A stretch of 64,000 nt of DNA from contig NC_052359.1 in NCBI RefSeq assembly GCF_009727055.1, forward strand, positions 64,549,588-64,613,587, in the 5' to 3' direction. The notes beneath the pieces are model-generated. The model did not search any database, was not told the origin of the DNA, and saw only the letters and a list, made by a program, of their open reading frames with translations. Positions 33,706-47,100 of the stretch are shown here, in pieces (position 1 is the stretch's first letter; every line of letters begins with the position of its first letter). The translations under genes and the position numbers were made by a program. The DNA comes from Benincasa hispida. Taxonomy: Eukaryota > Streptophyta > Magnoliopsida > Cucurbitales > Cucurbitaceae.

Positions 33706-34979
33706 ACTTTGTGGTACATAATATCATAAACAAGTTTTACTGAAACTTTAGTTCATAAATATAAGTGTTTGAAAACACCAACGCATTGCTAAAACATACT
33801 TGCTTAAAATCATAATAGGTCAATTCTCAACCTTTCAATAAAACCATAGCGCATGCTTGTACATTGGAAAGTAAGTTTACTCAAATCATGTTACTATTCC
33901 TTTGAAAGTTTGGCATGCGTTAGTTATGAAAATATTTTATATAAATAATGCTTAAAACACATTATGCGTTGGACATACTTGTTGGCATAATGATTTAGTT
34001 ACTTAAACGCATGTAAAGATTGCAACTAGCAAAACATGGTGTAACAAAATCATTAGTAAAATAGAAGAGTCACTCACAGGTTTGAAGTTCCTCCTTTTTG
34101 TGCCCACTCTTTTAACGCATACTTCACCATGAGTTGTACATTTAGGGACTTCTGTGGACTTAACATTGGCTATGCGACCAACAATCTTTATGCACTCATT
34201 GCATGCCCATTGTGCTGGATATCAATGCACAACCCTGCCTCTTTAGTGTCCAAGTTCTCAACGCATTCTTACACCATCTCAACGCACTGTTGGCGCGTGG
34301 TCATGCTCTTCTACACATACTGGCTGTCGAGCTGCCTGCTTGTTCATAACTTCCAGATTCAACTTACAATTTTAATAATAAATTTTTCAGGTTTTTTCTC
34401 AAGAAATTTCCTTATACAAACTTGCTCTAAAATGTCTTAGCAAGTTTACCTTAATTTTAGCTCAAAATTCCTCGTGGTTTGGCTGGAATCCTCAAATCAT
34501 CAAAACTGGCCCAAGCTTACCCAAGAGCTTGACCTTCAGTTAGCTTCTTTAATCTCCAGCCCGATTCCTCTAGAATTTCCTTTCGGCAATCCAACTTCAG
34601 CAACTAGACACACTCAGTGTAAACCCTGAGCCCTAATTTCTCTACTTGATTATGTTTCCCTACTGAGGCCAGTATGGTGAGTAGGTTAAGGTAAGAATTA
34701 ATGTGTAATTATAGAGAAAAGGGTAAAAATTTAGAAGGTTTAAATTTAAAAGCTTGACTCTTGGGTGAAGCTAGAAAAATTGGCTAAGTGTTTGACCATG
34801 CGCTGGCCTTGTGCTAGGCGTTGGAGTTGAGTCAAGGGCATTGGCTTTACTCATTTGAGAGGTTAGTTGGGCATTTAAGGAAGCCAAGTATGGCTGAGAG
34901 AAGAAAAGCTATGCATGGACAAGGCATGCGGTGGCCAAGTCTTGAAAGGTTAGCATGCATGCGGCAACATCAGATGTGT

Positions 34980-35344
34980 GCGAGCGTAGGCGCTGGGCGT
35001 TGGAGTTGCGCGTGCGGACGACCGTGTAGCTACGAGCAGTACTAAGCGATGCGCTAGACAATCGTGTAGTTACGGGCGATGCTAAGCGATGCGCTAGACG
35101 ATCTTCGGCACTAAAAGATGCAAAGTGATGCGCTAGACGATAACACTACATGATGGACAATAGTAATAAACGATGAGGCGATGGCACTACACGATCAACA
35201 TCAATACTAGATGATGGGCGTGATGCGCTAGACGATGGTGCTACACAATAGGCGTGATGCATTAGACGATAGGCGTCAGCGCTACACGATAAGCGACAGT
35301 GAGAGCTACACGATGAGGGCAGCGAGAGCTGTGCGATAGGCACG
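34980..35344. repeat. CGAT/CTAGACGAT motif array
   Basis: This is a dense, irregular array of motifs such as GATGCGCTAGACGAT, CGATCGTGTAG and GCACTACACGAT. The same vocabulary is found in reverse orientation at 44890-45010 and in the LTRs. It is non-coding and ends abruptly where the LTR fragment begins. Confidence 0.7.
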
Positions 35345-38308
35345 ACTATTGGAGCTTTAGCCACAGGTACATAAACTTTTTAGTCAGCTATTCACGTGCC
35401 ATTGGAGCTTCAAGCCATAGGTCCATAAGGTCCTCTAGGTAGTTTGGATAAAGTCGAGAATCAGTTTTTGAGTCAGTTTGAAATATTCAAATTGATAAGA
35501 GGGAATTCGATTATATATGATATAATTGACTGAATGTATGAGATACATTATTTTAGAGGAAATTAGATATAAAAATGATTTATATCAAGTGGAGGAGAAA
35601 TTACTATAGTAGATATATGATATCAAATTATAGAGTAAGAATATAATATGATTGTATTCATTTATTAATTAATTGGTTAATTATGTGTTAATTGGCCGAA
35701 AACTTCTACTCAATCGTGCGTTAGTGGAAAATTTTTATTCGATTATTATAACTGAAGAATAAAATGAAAATTGGTTTTCATTTTGCAGTGTGTTCGAAAA
35801 AAAAATCGCTCAAGGTGTGAAAACGTATTGATCGCTTAGCTGAGAGCCTATACGATTGAAGGATCTCATATCTAAGAGTTCCATGAGCGCATTCGGATCG
35901 GTCCGATCTCACCATGACCGAAATATAAATTATACATTCAAATCATACAATTATGCAAACAATTCTTAATTAACAGCATGCTTAGAACAAACAAAATCAT
36001 AAGGGATAGAGTTTCATACCAGTTGAAGACTATCTTCACACTCTAGAACTCCAATGCAGCGAAAACCCTCCAAGAGATCTACCAACGCCCGGCGGGAACG
36101 TCGACTGCAACAGCACGATCAACGCGAACACGAACACCGCAACGGGGACGACACCACCACTAATGAGCCCCGGGTATTCTCGTAGTGAAAACCTAAAGGG
36201 TGGGCTTTGGTGAATTTGGTAGAGGACAGAGGAAAAACGAGTCGTATAGGCGATAAGCAAGTGGGAGAGAAAACAATGCTATCGTATAGCAGAAGTGCTT
36301 ATTGCATAGAAGAGCTACATGATCATGTAGGAAATGCTGAACTATCGTTTAGGAAAAGGTATACGATCGTTTAGCTAAATCGGCACACTATACGATCGTT
36401 TAGAGAAGCTATCCGATCGTCTAGGCGACAGTGTGCGATTGTTTAGGCGCGAGGAGCTATCGTATAGTCTCTTGAAATGCTTAAGCGATCGTTTTGCTTT
36501 CTACCAATGCACACTCTCACTTTTCTCTTCGGGTGATTGAACGACGGGGTTTTAAAATGAAGACATTTTTCATTTTAACTTATCAATTACAATAACCGAC
36601 GTTCCCCACTAACCCACGTCCAAACGTAAAAATTGGCTTAATTATCATATAATTAACCAATTAATTAATATAATCATATTATATTTTTATCCTATAGTTT
36701 GATATCACATATCTACTATAGTATTTTCTTCTCTACTTGATATAACTCATATTTATATCTAACTTCTTCCAAAATAATGTATCTCATATATTTAGTCAAT
36801 TATATCATATATAATTAACTAGTCTAATTATATCATATATAATCGAGCTTCCTCTTGTCAATTTGAACATTTCAAATTAACCCAAATACGGGTTCTCGAC
36901 TTTTATCCAAGCTACCTAAGGGACCTAATGAACTTGTGGCTCGAAGCTCCAACGGTACGTGAATAGCTGACTAAACTCTTTAGCCACGAGATCCATCATT
37001 CGTTAACTGTCAGGCATTCCACTAAAGACTAACAGTTAAACTCTTCTTACCACATATATATTTCTGTGTCCATCGAATATAACCAATCATGAGTACGATG
37101 ACCCTTCACAGATGCTCCTAAGTACAGGTGGGCCAATTTACCGTTTTACCCCTATATTTATATCTCACTCCTTAAGTACCATTGATTCCTCTAACGAACA
37201 ATACAACATAGTTCAACTACTCGTGAACACCTCTCGGGCCAAGAGAAGATGTGTGGCGTCACATCGTTCAAGTTTCGGAATCAGCCCTTAAAGGAGCCAT
37301 CTATCTATTTACCCCAACCTCGGGGGAAGGAGTGAATTCCATCTTGTGTAGCCGAGTTCCCAGCTCCCAAATCAGACGAATCCCCAAAATGATAGGTTTG
37401 AATCGGCGACCTGACATCCGTAGCGTTACCATGATAAGGTTTCCCTCTTTTATCCATATACTACAGACCATTTTGGTTATAACTCAAGACATGATCCACT
37501 TGTATGTCGCCACATACATGCCTGAATCACATACAGATAACCAGGGATTTTATGTTTGTTGGTTTATCTAAAACAAATAAAACAATTAATCGAGCAAAAT
37601 ACAAGATGTGAAGTAAATATCATATATTAATAACATAAGTGTTCGTACATACTGTTTACAAACTACAGGACACGAGACTTTAGGGCATCAACCCTAACAA
37701 CGATAGCCTCTATCACTTAAACGATCGCACACCCCGCATCTAAACGATCGCACACATTCTCTAAACAATCCCTCAACCTTTCAAAATGATCGCTTTGCGT
37801 GCCGAGTTTTCTAAACGATCGCTTAGTAAAGCCTACACGATCGTGTAACTTTCTCTAAACGATAAGCATTCGTTATACGATAGCCTTCTCCCACTTGTTT
37901 GTCGTTCTACACGATCATCCCTTTCCTCCTTCCTTTACCAAATCCAACAAAGATCACGCTTTGGATTCTCACTCCGATAATACCAAAGGCTCTAAATGGT
38001 GGTGTCATCCCCGCTTCTGCTTGTTCGTGCATTGTTTTTCGTGTAGACAATTGTGCTGCTGGTAGCCGACTATTTGTTGGGCGATAAAGAACATAGAGGT
38101 TTGGTTCCTCTGGGTTGAGTTCGAAGTGAAGTGAGTCTTTAACTGGGGCGTATACTCAATCTCTTATATTTTATTTATCAAAGCATACCATTAATTAGTG
38201 TTAAATTGCATACCTGTTAGATAGAATGTGTGTGTGGTAATTTCGGTCATAATGAAATAAGAAAGATCCGAACGCGCTTATGGATGCTCTTGTTTAAGAG
38301 TTCTTTCA
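35345..38308 (+). mobile_element. 5'-truncated Copia LTR, interrupted by a solo LTR
   Basis: Segments 35345-35856 and 37705-38308 together match the downstream LTR at 41571-43715 from about its position 42590 to its end. The left segment has TATTCACGTGCCATTGGAGC and ATTATATATGATATAATTGA; the right segment ends GAGTTCTTTCA, like GAGTTCCTTCA at 43715. The front about 1 kb of the LTR is missing and the junction abuts the motif array. The sequence is split at GAGAGCCTATACGAT by the minus-strand solo LTR 35857-37699. It serves as the 5' LTR of the Copia at 38665-41570, though no PBS is visible after 38308. Confidence 0.8.
35857..37699 (-). mobile_element. Solo LTR with ACGAT target duplication, nested in another LTR
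   Basis: This 1843-bp block reads TGTTAGGGTTGATGCCCTAA on the minus strand and ends GAGATCCTTCA. It is flanked by exact 5-bp duplications ACGAT (35852-35856 and 37700-37704). Removing it restores a sequence colinear with the intact plus-strand LTR around 43058-43090. It is very similar to 1002-2951 (same strand), with an internal deletion relative to it around 37410. CGATCG motifs cluster at 36270-36500. It is non-coding. Confidence 0.92.
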
Positions 38309-38664
38309 CAAACAACATTAAGTATTAAACACAAAACATTTACAGAGATTACATTACTAGTTTCATAAGTCCCGAAAACCCAAAACTTAGTCCCTACATG
38401 AACAACTATAACATGTGTACAATATTTACAATAACCACCTGGTAGGCGGGTTACAATAACTCTTGTCTTTGAGTGGCAGAGCAGATGTAGAGCTACCTTC
38501 TGAGGATTTGACCGCTACCTAGGGGAAAGAAAAAAAATTGAAAATGGGATGAGCTTTCTAGCCTAGTGAGTGACTTAAGAAAAAAAAAACGGATTCTCAT
38601 GCATAAGTCTCAATTAAGAGGAACCTCATTTCTGTAAAGTGTTTGTTACAATGTAAATAATTGT
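38309..38664. other. Retroelement-like spacer where Copia gag is expected
   Basis: This lies between the 5' LTR end and the first recognisable pol residues. It carries a fragment related to 33190-33270 (GAGTGGCA, then a block ending AGCCTAGTGAGTGACTT), so it is foreign to the Copia. Gag and the PBS are absent. No gene is seen. Confidence 0.5.
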
Positions 38665-41530
38665 TTCTTTCAATGTGGATAAAGCATTTATTCATAAAAA
38701 TGGTGTTATTATTTGTACAGCAAATCTAGAAAGTAATTTATATGTGCTAAAGCCATTAGCCATTAATTCCCTTCATAACATAGAATTGTTTAAAATGGTC
38801 GTAACTCAATCAAAACGTCGACGTATTTCTCCAAAAGAAAATGCCCATCTTTGGCGTCTTCGTTTAGGGCACATCAATCTCAATAGGATTTTACTGGAAA
38901 AGATTATAGAGCCAAAAAGCCTCTTGAGTTAATACATTCTGACCTTTGTGGTCCTATGAATGTGCGAGCCCGAGGTGGTTATGAGTATTTTATCAGTTTT
39001 ACTGATGATAACTCTAGGTAGGGTTATGTTTATCTTATGCAACAGAAGTCTGAATCATTTGAAAAGTTCAAAGAGTTCAAGACTGAAGTTGAAAACGCAT
39101 TGGATAGACAGATTAAAACACTTTGATCGGATTAAGGTGGAAAGTTTTTGGACTCGGGATTCGAGGACTATTTGATAGGACATGGAATTGTTTCTCAACT
39201 CTCAGCATCGGGTACACCTCAGCAGAATGGTGTAGCGGAGAGGAGAAATAGAACCTTTTGGACATGGTTCGTTCGATGATGAGTTATGCTTCCTTACCGG
39301 ACTCGTTTTGGGGTTTCACAGTGGATACTGCGGTATACATACTCAATTGTGTTCCCTTCAAGAGTGTTGTGAGAACAACTTTGGAGTTGTAGAATGGGTG
39401 TAAAGCTAGTTTACGTCACTTCTACATTTGAGGTTATCCTGCACATGTGCTTGAGGCAAATCCCAAGAAGTTGAACCCACGGTCGAGGTTATGCCTCTTT
39501 GTAGGCTACCTCAAAGGTAGACGAGGGGGTTGTTTTTATGATCCGTTGGAAAATATCGTGTTTGTTTAAATGAACGCTACTTTCCTGGAGGAGGATCATG
39601 TAAGGGAGCACAATCCACGAAGTAAAGTCGTGTTGCGTGAGCTTTCCAATGAAACTACTGAAACTTCAACAAGAGTTGTTGAAGAGCCTGCTACATCAGC
39701 AAGAGTTGTTTATGGGAGTTCATCTAGTAAATCGGTTCCACCTCAAGAGTTGAGGGAATCTAAACGTAGTGGGAGGGTTGCAAACCCACCTATTAGTTAT
39801 CTGGGTTTCACAGAAATCCTTGCTATGGTAGCAGATGGCGACATTGAGGATCCGTTGTTTTATCATAAGGCAATGGAGGATGTTGACCAGGATTAATGGG
39901 TCAAGGCCATGGATCTTGAGATGGAGTCGATGTACTTTAACTCAGTATGGGATCTTGTAGATCAGCCTGATGAGGTAAGATCTATAGGTTGTAAATGTAT
40001 CTACAAGCGCAAACAGGGTGCCGATGGGAAGGTACAGACCTTCAAGGCTCGACTTGTGGCAAAGGGTTATACCCAGGTAGAGAGAGTCGACTATGAGGAG
40101 ACTTTCTCACCTGTTGCCATTTTAAAGTCGATTCGCATCCTCTTGTCCATTGCAACTTATTATAATTATGAGATTTGGCAAATGGACATCAAGACGGCCT
40201 TTCAGAATGACAATCTTGAGGAGACCATTTATATGGTGCAACCCGAGGGATTCATAGCCCAAGGTCAAAAAAATGTTTGCAAGCTGAATGGGTCCATTTA
40301 TGGGCTGAAACAGGCATCTCGATCTTGGAACATACGGTTTGATACTGCGATCAAGTCGTATGGATTTGACCCAAACGTTGATGAACCTTGTGTCTACAAG
40401 AAGATCATCAACGCTTCAGTAGTCTTCTTAGTGTTGTATGTAGACGATATACTACTCATTGGAAATGATGTAGGTCTACTGACTGCAGTTAAGAACTGGC
40501 TTGCGACCCAATTCCAAATGAAATATTTGGGAGAAATTCAGTTTGTTCTTGGTATATAGATCTTTTGGGATCGTAAAAACAAAGTGCTAGCACTGTTTCA
40601 GACATTGTACATTGATAAGATGTTGCTCAAGTACTCGATGCAGGACTCCAAGAGGGGCGTACTGCCGTTCAGGTATGAGTCACTTTGTCTAAGGACATGT
40701 GTCCTAAGATGTCTCAAGAGGTTGAGAAGATGAGACGGGTCCCATATGCGTCTGCTGTTGGCAATTTGATGTATGCGATGCTCTGTACTCATCCAGACAT
40801 CTGTACGCTTATGGCCATAGTTCAGTTAGTATCAGTCTAAACCTAGGCCGAGGCGTCACTGGACCGTTAGGAAGAGAACATCCTTAAAGTATCTCAAAAA
40901 ACAAGGACTACAGCTTCGTGGTATGGATCTAAGGATTCGATCCTGACTAGATACACGGATTCCGACTTTTAGACTGATAAGGACCTCAATCCACAATCAG
41001 AATTAGAGTCAGTCATTTCTACGTCATTACGTTAACAGTAGCTGTAGTCTAGCGAACCAACTAAGCAGGGTGCATCGACCTCCACTATGGAGGTGGGAAT
41101 ACGTAGCTGTCTTGTGCGAAGCTGCTAAGAGGTCGTCTGGCTCAAGAAGTTCTTTGACAGAGCTGGAAGTGTTGTTCCAGATTGTCTAGACCCTTACCTA
41201 ATTGTGATAATAGTGGGGGGCAGTGGCAAAACTCCAAAGGAAGCCTGGGAGTCACAGGCATGGCAAACACATAGAGCAGAAGTATATCTTGATCCGCCGA
41301 AGAATAATGCATCGCAGGAGATGCTGATTGTCATCGCAAGAATCGCTTCGGAAGCACAAATGTTGCTGATGCCCGTTTTGAAGGCTCTCATGAGCTACAG
41401 GTTTGAGATCCATCCTACGGAGCCGGGTTTAACAGAGATCGCCTTACGGCTGGACTATGGGCAAGTGCGGGAGATGTTTCTTGTACTGAGCTGTTTTATG
41501 CCCTATGATTATTGCTTTGTACTAGTTTAA
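38665..41530 (+). pseudogene. Copia pol relic between 2-kb LTRs
   Basis: Order: GAG-pre-integrase (38675-38930, HLWRLRLGHINLNR), with a deletion after this; integrase (38935-39300, ELIHSDLCGPMN, then QLSASGTPQQNGVAERRNR); linker (39570-39896); RT (39909-40559, [28 protein letters not shown] intact at 40437-40448); RNase H remnants in several frames to about 41430. A purine tract GGACAAGTGGGAGAA (41555-41569) leads into the 3' LTR. Stops and frameshifts (for example at about 39895, 40557 and throughout RNase H) inactivate it, although the RT frame of about 216 codons is still open. It lies between LTRs 35345-38308 and 41571-43715. Confidence 0.87.
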
Positions 41531-41570
41531 TTGTACATCCCACTTTGCGTTTTAGGACAAGTGGGAGAAT

Positions 41571-43715
41571 TGTTGGGTTGATGCCCTGTAAAGTCTCGTG
41601 TCCTGTAGGTTTGTAAAACAGTTGTACGAACGATTGGTCTGTATAATATAGACTATTTACTCACATCTTGATTTTTCTCAGTTGTAATGTTCTTGATTTG
41701 CTTACCACAACCGATAACATAAAATCCTTGTTATATGTATGTACTTAAGCATGTATACTGGTGACATACAAGTAGATCATATCTTGAGTGATAACCAAAA
41801 TGGTTGTAGTAATGATTATAGAAGGGAAAACCTTATCCTGGGTAGCTACGGATGCAAACCCGCGTTGTGGAATATCACAAGTGTTGTGACTTGTCACAGG
41901 TTGGTCGATCCTGATCATATCGTTTAGGGACATGCGAATAGAGGCGCCTATACAAAAGTTATGCACAACGACCTGACCACGAAGTGTTAATTTTCGTTAT
42001 ATAACACCGTCATGACAGAGACTTCACTTCAACTAGGATGATCATAGGTAACATTTACCCTCAATCCTAAGTTGGAGTTGGGAAATTCTTGCCAATTGAG
42101 GGTGGTTCCTTTTGATTGTATGGGTGCGAGTGTCCAGTCGATCGCCGATTCAAACCTTACCATTTCGGAGATTTGTCGATTTGGGAGTTAAGGAACTCAG
42201 TATACACAAGATAGAATTCACTCCGTTCCCCAAAAGTAGGGGCAAGTAGATAGATAGTTCCCTTAAGGTCTGATTCCAGGGCTTGAACGATGTGGCGCCA
42301 CACACATTTTCTTGGCTCGAGAGGTGTTCACACATAGTTGGACTATGTTATATTGTTCATTAGAGGAATCAGTGGTACTTAAGGAGTGAGATGTAACTAC
42401 AAGGGCAAAACGGTAAATTGGCCCAATTATACTTACGAGCATCTGTGAAGGGTCATCATACTCATAATTGGTTATATTCGATGGACATATAAATATATTT
42501 GTGGTAAAAAGAGTTCAGTTGTTGGTCTTTAGTGGAATGCCTGGCAATTAACGGATGATGGATCTCATGGCTAAAGAGTTTAATCAACTATTCACGTACC
42601 ATTGGAGCTTCGAGCCACAGATCCATAAGGTCCCCTAGGTAGCTTGTATAAAGTCGAGAATCCATTTTTGGGTCAATTTGAAATGTTCAAATTGACAAGA
42701 GGGAGTTCGATTATATATGATATAATTGAACTGTTAATTATATATGATATAATTAGTTAAATGTATGAAATACATTATTTTGGAGGAAATTAGATATAAA
42801 TATGATTTATATCAAGTGGAGGAGAAATTACTATAGTAGATATATGATATCAAACTATAGGGTAAGAATATAATATGATTATATTCATTTATTAATCAGT
42901 TGGTTAATTATGAGATAATTGGCCGAAATATTCTCCTCAATTGTGCGTTAGTGGAAGAATTCAGTATTCGGTTATTGTAACCAAAGAATAAAATGAAAAT
43001 TTGTTTCATTTTGCAAAAGGTTCGAATAAAATCGCAATCGGTGTGAAAACGTCTTGATCGCTTAGTTGAGAGCCTATACGATAGAGCTTCATCGCTTAAA
43101 CGATTGTACACCCGCGTCTAAACGATCGCACGCTTTTCTCTAAACTATCACTTAGCTTTTCTATATGATCGCTTATCGTGTTGTGTTTTCTAAATGATCG
43201 TTTACCTATTACTAGACGTTCGCTTAGTAAAACCTATACGATCGTGTAGCTGTCTCTAAATGATAAGCATCCCTGCTATATGATAGCTTTCTTTCCCACT
43301 TGTTTATCGTCTACACGATTAGCCCGTTCCTCCAACCTCTACCAAATTCAATAAAGACCACGCTTTGGATTCTCACTCCGAGAATACCAAGGGCTCTAAG
43401 TGTGGTGTCGTCCTTGCTCCTGCTATCTCGTGCTTGTTCATGTTGTTGTCATTCGTGTAGACGATCGTGCTGTTGTAGCCGACTGTTTAGGCGATAGAGA
43501 ACGTAGAGATTCTTCCGTTGCATTGAATTCGAATTGAAAAGAGTCTTCAATTAGTATGTGAACTCAATCCCTTGTATTTTAGTTATCAAAGCATGTTGTT
43601 AATTAGTGTAAATTGCATAACTGTTTGATAGAATGTGTTTGTGGTAATTTTGGTCACAATGAAATCGGAAAGATCTGAACGCGCTCATGGATACTCTTCA
43701 TTAAGAGTTCCTTCA
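41571..43715 (+). mobile_element. Copia 3' LTR, 2145 bp
   Basis: It starts TGTTGGGTTGATGCCCTGTA right after the purine tract and ends GAGTTCCTTCA. It is the longest intact LTR of the family in the window. ATTATATATGATATAATT palindromes occur twice near 42710-42760. The CGATCG motif cluster is at 43070-43470, about 1.5-1.9 kb into the LTR. It is non-coding. The 3' flank is AACAC, and the outer 5' flank is lost, so no target duplication can be shown. Confidence 0.88.
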
Positions 43716-44135
43716 AACACTTTATGGTCAGGTCTTATACAAACTCTTTGTATAGGATGCCCCCGCTCGCATGTCCCCTACACGAATGATCAGGATCAGA
43801 CCATCTGTGACAAGTCATGACACTTATGATCATTCTACAAAGCGGGCCGCATCCGTAGCATTACCAGGATAAGGTTTCTCTCCCATATCCATATACTACA
43901 GACCATTTTGGTTATCACTCAAGACATGATCTACTTATATGTCACCACATACATGCTTAAGTTACATACTAATAACTAGGGATTTTATGTTCATTGGTTT
44001 GTGGTAAAGCAAATAAAACAAACGACGGAGCAAAATCAAGATGTAAAGTAAATATCATATATTATACATCACAAGAGTTCGTACAAACTGTTTACAAACT
44101 ACAGAACACGATACTTTAGGGCATCAACCCCAACA
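43716..44135 (-). mobile_element. LTR fragment (U3 part), minus strand
   Basis: This 420-bp block corresponds to about 2530-2951 of the first LTR. It carries ATACAAACTCTTTGTATAGG and ends CAACCCCAACA, the LTR start in reverse. It abuts the plus-strand LTR end exactly, which suggests the Copia inserted into this older minus-strand LTR and that the other half lay on the now-lost 5' side. Confidence 0.85.
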
Positions 44136-47100
44136 GTTTGGCCATAGAGGCAGCCACTGTGTATGAGAATACATATTGGTATCAAATTATTTTCACTAGA
44201 GTTAATAGGCAGTAAGTGTCAGCAAAAGGGTCGATAACTGTTGTAGTGATGTCCTTTCCTATGCTCATAGAGTAGTCTGGGAGGGGGTGTAACACTCAGG
44301 GTTTGAATGGCTCTGGAATCACTCTAATTGCACTTGTAAATTGCTCAAACCCTCTCTTCAAATCCAAGCTTCCTTTTTATACTAGCAACTGCATGATAAC
44401 CCTTCATCGATAAGCTGCCACCTCATCCTTAAAAAAATAATAACATACCTAAGCATGATAGGTGGCTTTGCTGATCAATCACTAGGTTGATCCTTTCCTC
44501 TTGGTTATCAATGCAAGGGTCAGCTCTCAAGCCAACGCTTGCAACCACATGGCCCCATGCCTTCTTCAGACCATGCATCGCTCAAATTGGCCAACGCATA
44601 GCTCACCTTGAGGCTATCGCGTCCCTCCTATAGTCGTGTACTTTAGATCAACACATGTTCTAGTCCACGCATAACTTTGTCTCGAACACCACCAACCAAA
44701 CGTTAAGCCTTCCTCAATGCACAACCACTAAGCATGGCATGCCTCGTTTACCTTGCGTCAAGACTGCCAACACTTCCAAGCAATCGCCCAGCCTTCCGAT
44801 GCAATCGCATACCTTATTATTTACTTCCTCACTCCATCATATACTTCACGTACCTTGCACTCAACGCCGCAAATTGGTCAACGTGCACACCCAGCCTCAA
44901 TGCTCAGCCTTGCGCTCATCGTGTACCCCATCGTCTAGCGCCTCTCGCTAGTGCCTATCGTCTAGCGCCTATCACCAACGCCTATCGTGCAGCCCCACAT
45001 GCCCTATGCGATTACCTTCGTGCAATGCCTCAATGCCCAGCGTCTTGCTCGCGCGCAACCGTGCGTTCTTCGCTCGTCCTGGCCTACTCATTGTGCGTGG
45101 CTCTTCCTCGCTGCACAATCATGCAAGTCTCAGTGTATCTCTTGTATGCATGCGCTATGCTTAGCGCCTAGCCTTGTGCCAACGCCCAGCATGCCTTGCC
45201 TGACGCTCACTAACCTCGCAAGCTCCTTGCTGTCGTATGCCTTGTCAACGCATCATGAAAGATCCATCAACTCATGCGTTCATCCTTAGCTTCAACGCAT
45301 AATTTGTGCCTTGGCTTCGAACACTAACCCCACCCCACCTCTATAACTTTGCCACCAACACACACATATAGCCCCATGCGTTAATGCTGTCCTTATGTCA
45401 ATGGCATACCACGTTTAACTGCATGAACTTAGCCAAATTTTCACTTGTTAAGTGATGACATGCAAAATTATGTCATCTTAGGCTGTCCTAAATGTAGAAG
45501 GTTGTAGGTAGAAAGTATACGGACAATCATATTAAAAATTCATGAGAAAAAGAGGTGTGCGATCAGCCATGACGATCGTCGAGCGTTAACCCATTATTTT
45601 TGCCCGTTAATTATACGTTTCAATGTTCTATTTTTGTAGCTAATGCAGAAAATGAACACAATCAGAAACCAGACCACCGCATAGTACACTCTCGAGATCA
45701 CTCTATTCGCAAAAGGCCAAATGCATCGAATTCAACTCTGGATGGTTCGCGATAAATCAGCCGTATGCGTCCATCGCATGGAGTTTGGACTCGTCCGCTG
45801 GCCAGGCGATTGCGGTCATGTGTGTAGATGTGCGTGCATTTGAGCGCGGAATGCGCGCTCATTGAATTGATTGCGCATCTACGTAACAACGCAAACTAAT
45901 GGGATCAAACGGCAAAGTAGGTGGGAATGAAGCATCAACCATCTACCTCGAGAAAAGTCCAAAGTTGAGCTGGACATTCACCTACCACGTCGTTAGTGGC
46001 AGAGGTTCACAAAAGGAACTTAAGCCGCACCGAAGTGTCAGACTCAGTAGCAGTTCTAATTAATGTTGTCGCATGAAACTCAAGGCACTATAATAGAAAT
46101 TCGATGAGCCTTGAAATTTAACAATCATCCGGGGACGATGATCTGTTGAACTGGGGACTTTCTCCATGATCTGAGACACAAAATGCAGTGGAGAAGATGC
46201 TGAGAATTCTTCACCTCCTTCACCATTCCGAGAGTGACGAATCCGGAGCTTTCGACTCCGAGTGAGCTACGATTCTCAAGAGAGTCAGCTTTTCTCTGCC
46301 CATCCATGGCACCATCGGCAGCCTTTGATGCACTATCCACCCAAAGCAAAGAGCTTTTGCTTCCAATACCGCGTCATTTTTTTCCTTTCTTTTCCTATAT
46401 TGTATTGTATGACATTTTGTGATTAAGGAATTAATACAACCTGTTTTCAATGCATTTCTCTGGCTCCTTCGACTCCATATCCATCTTCTTTGCTTAGCAT
46501 TTTTACTTTCATTGTAACACTTAGTGAGAGTGCTTGGGTATTGCATACTTAGTCATGTGGATTAGAAATATGAAGCATGTAGCAACCCACCAAGAGGTGT
46601 GCGTTGCGCGAGTGTGTGAGTAATCTTATTTGCTTAGTGTGAAGCTGCTGCAATGCTTGTATATAGGTTAACGCATTGCTTGTCTATGAGTAAAGTCAGC
46701 AACAATCAACTGCCCAAGAGGGTAAGTGGTTGGATGCATTAAGCAATGTATGTGTTGTTCACTAGGGATAGTAACAATCTTTCGTTAGCCAAGTTCATGC
46801 GATTGTCTTGTAGTATGTATGCTTCATTCGCCCATTAGGGATACTCGAAAGGGTAGTCTAAAGGCAGGATCTAGGCTTGGGAAGGTCAGATCAGAATCTC
46901 GGCTCGGGAGAGTTAGATTAGAACGCATAACACAAAAGATAGGAGCTTAGGAATAAGAACTGTTTGCTATTAACCTATCGCATGCATCCTAGAGATAGGA
47001 TACGATTGAGTGCGGTCACCGCAGCATTGTGTGCATTTTGCATCATCGCATAGGAAAAGAGTAGAGACTTAGGAATAAGCTCTATGGACACTTTTGCATT

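Larger units (their letters stand above)
32686..35344 (+). repeat. LTR-like repetitive region without genes
   Basis: No coding sequence is supported. A likely retroelement boundary is near 32874 (TGTCACACCCCCTCCCAG). The text AGCCCAGTGAGTGACT near 33255 reappears as AGCCTAGTGAGTGACT near 38560, so the region belongs to a dispersed family. It contains the four-copy hairpin-like repeat at 33511-33705. From about 34980 it becomes a dense array of GCGCTAGACGAT and ACTACACGAT-type motifs that runs to the truncated LTR at 35345. Confidence 0.5.

Noticed and set aside
40436..40559. Possibility that the Copia at 38665-41530 is active because YVDD is intact
   Set aside because: Integrase and RNase H are broken by stops and frameshifts, gag and PBS are missing, and the 5' LTR is truncated.
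44734..45289. 145- and 100-residue plus-strand ORFs
   Set aside because: The composition follows the CTAGCGCC/CAACGC repeat motifs. Several overlapping frames are equally open and there is no recognisable domain.
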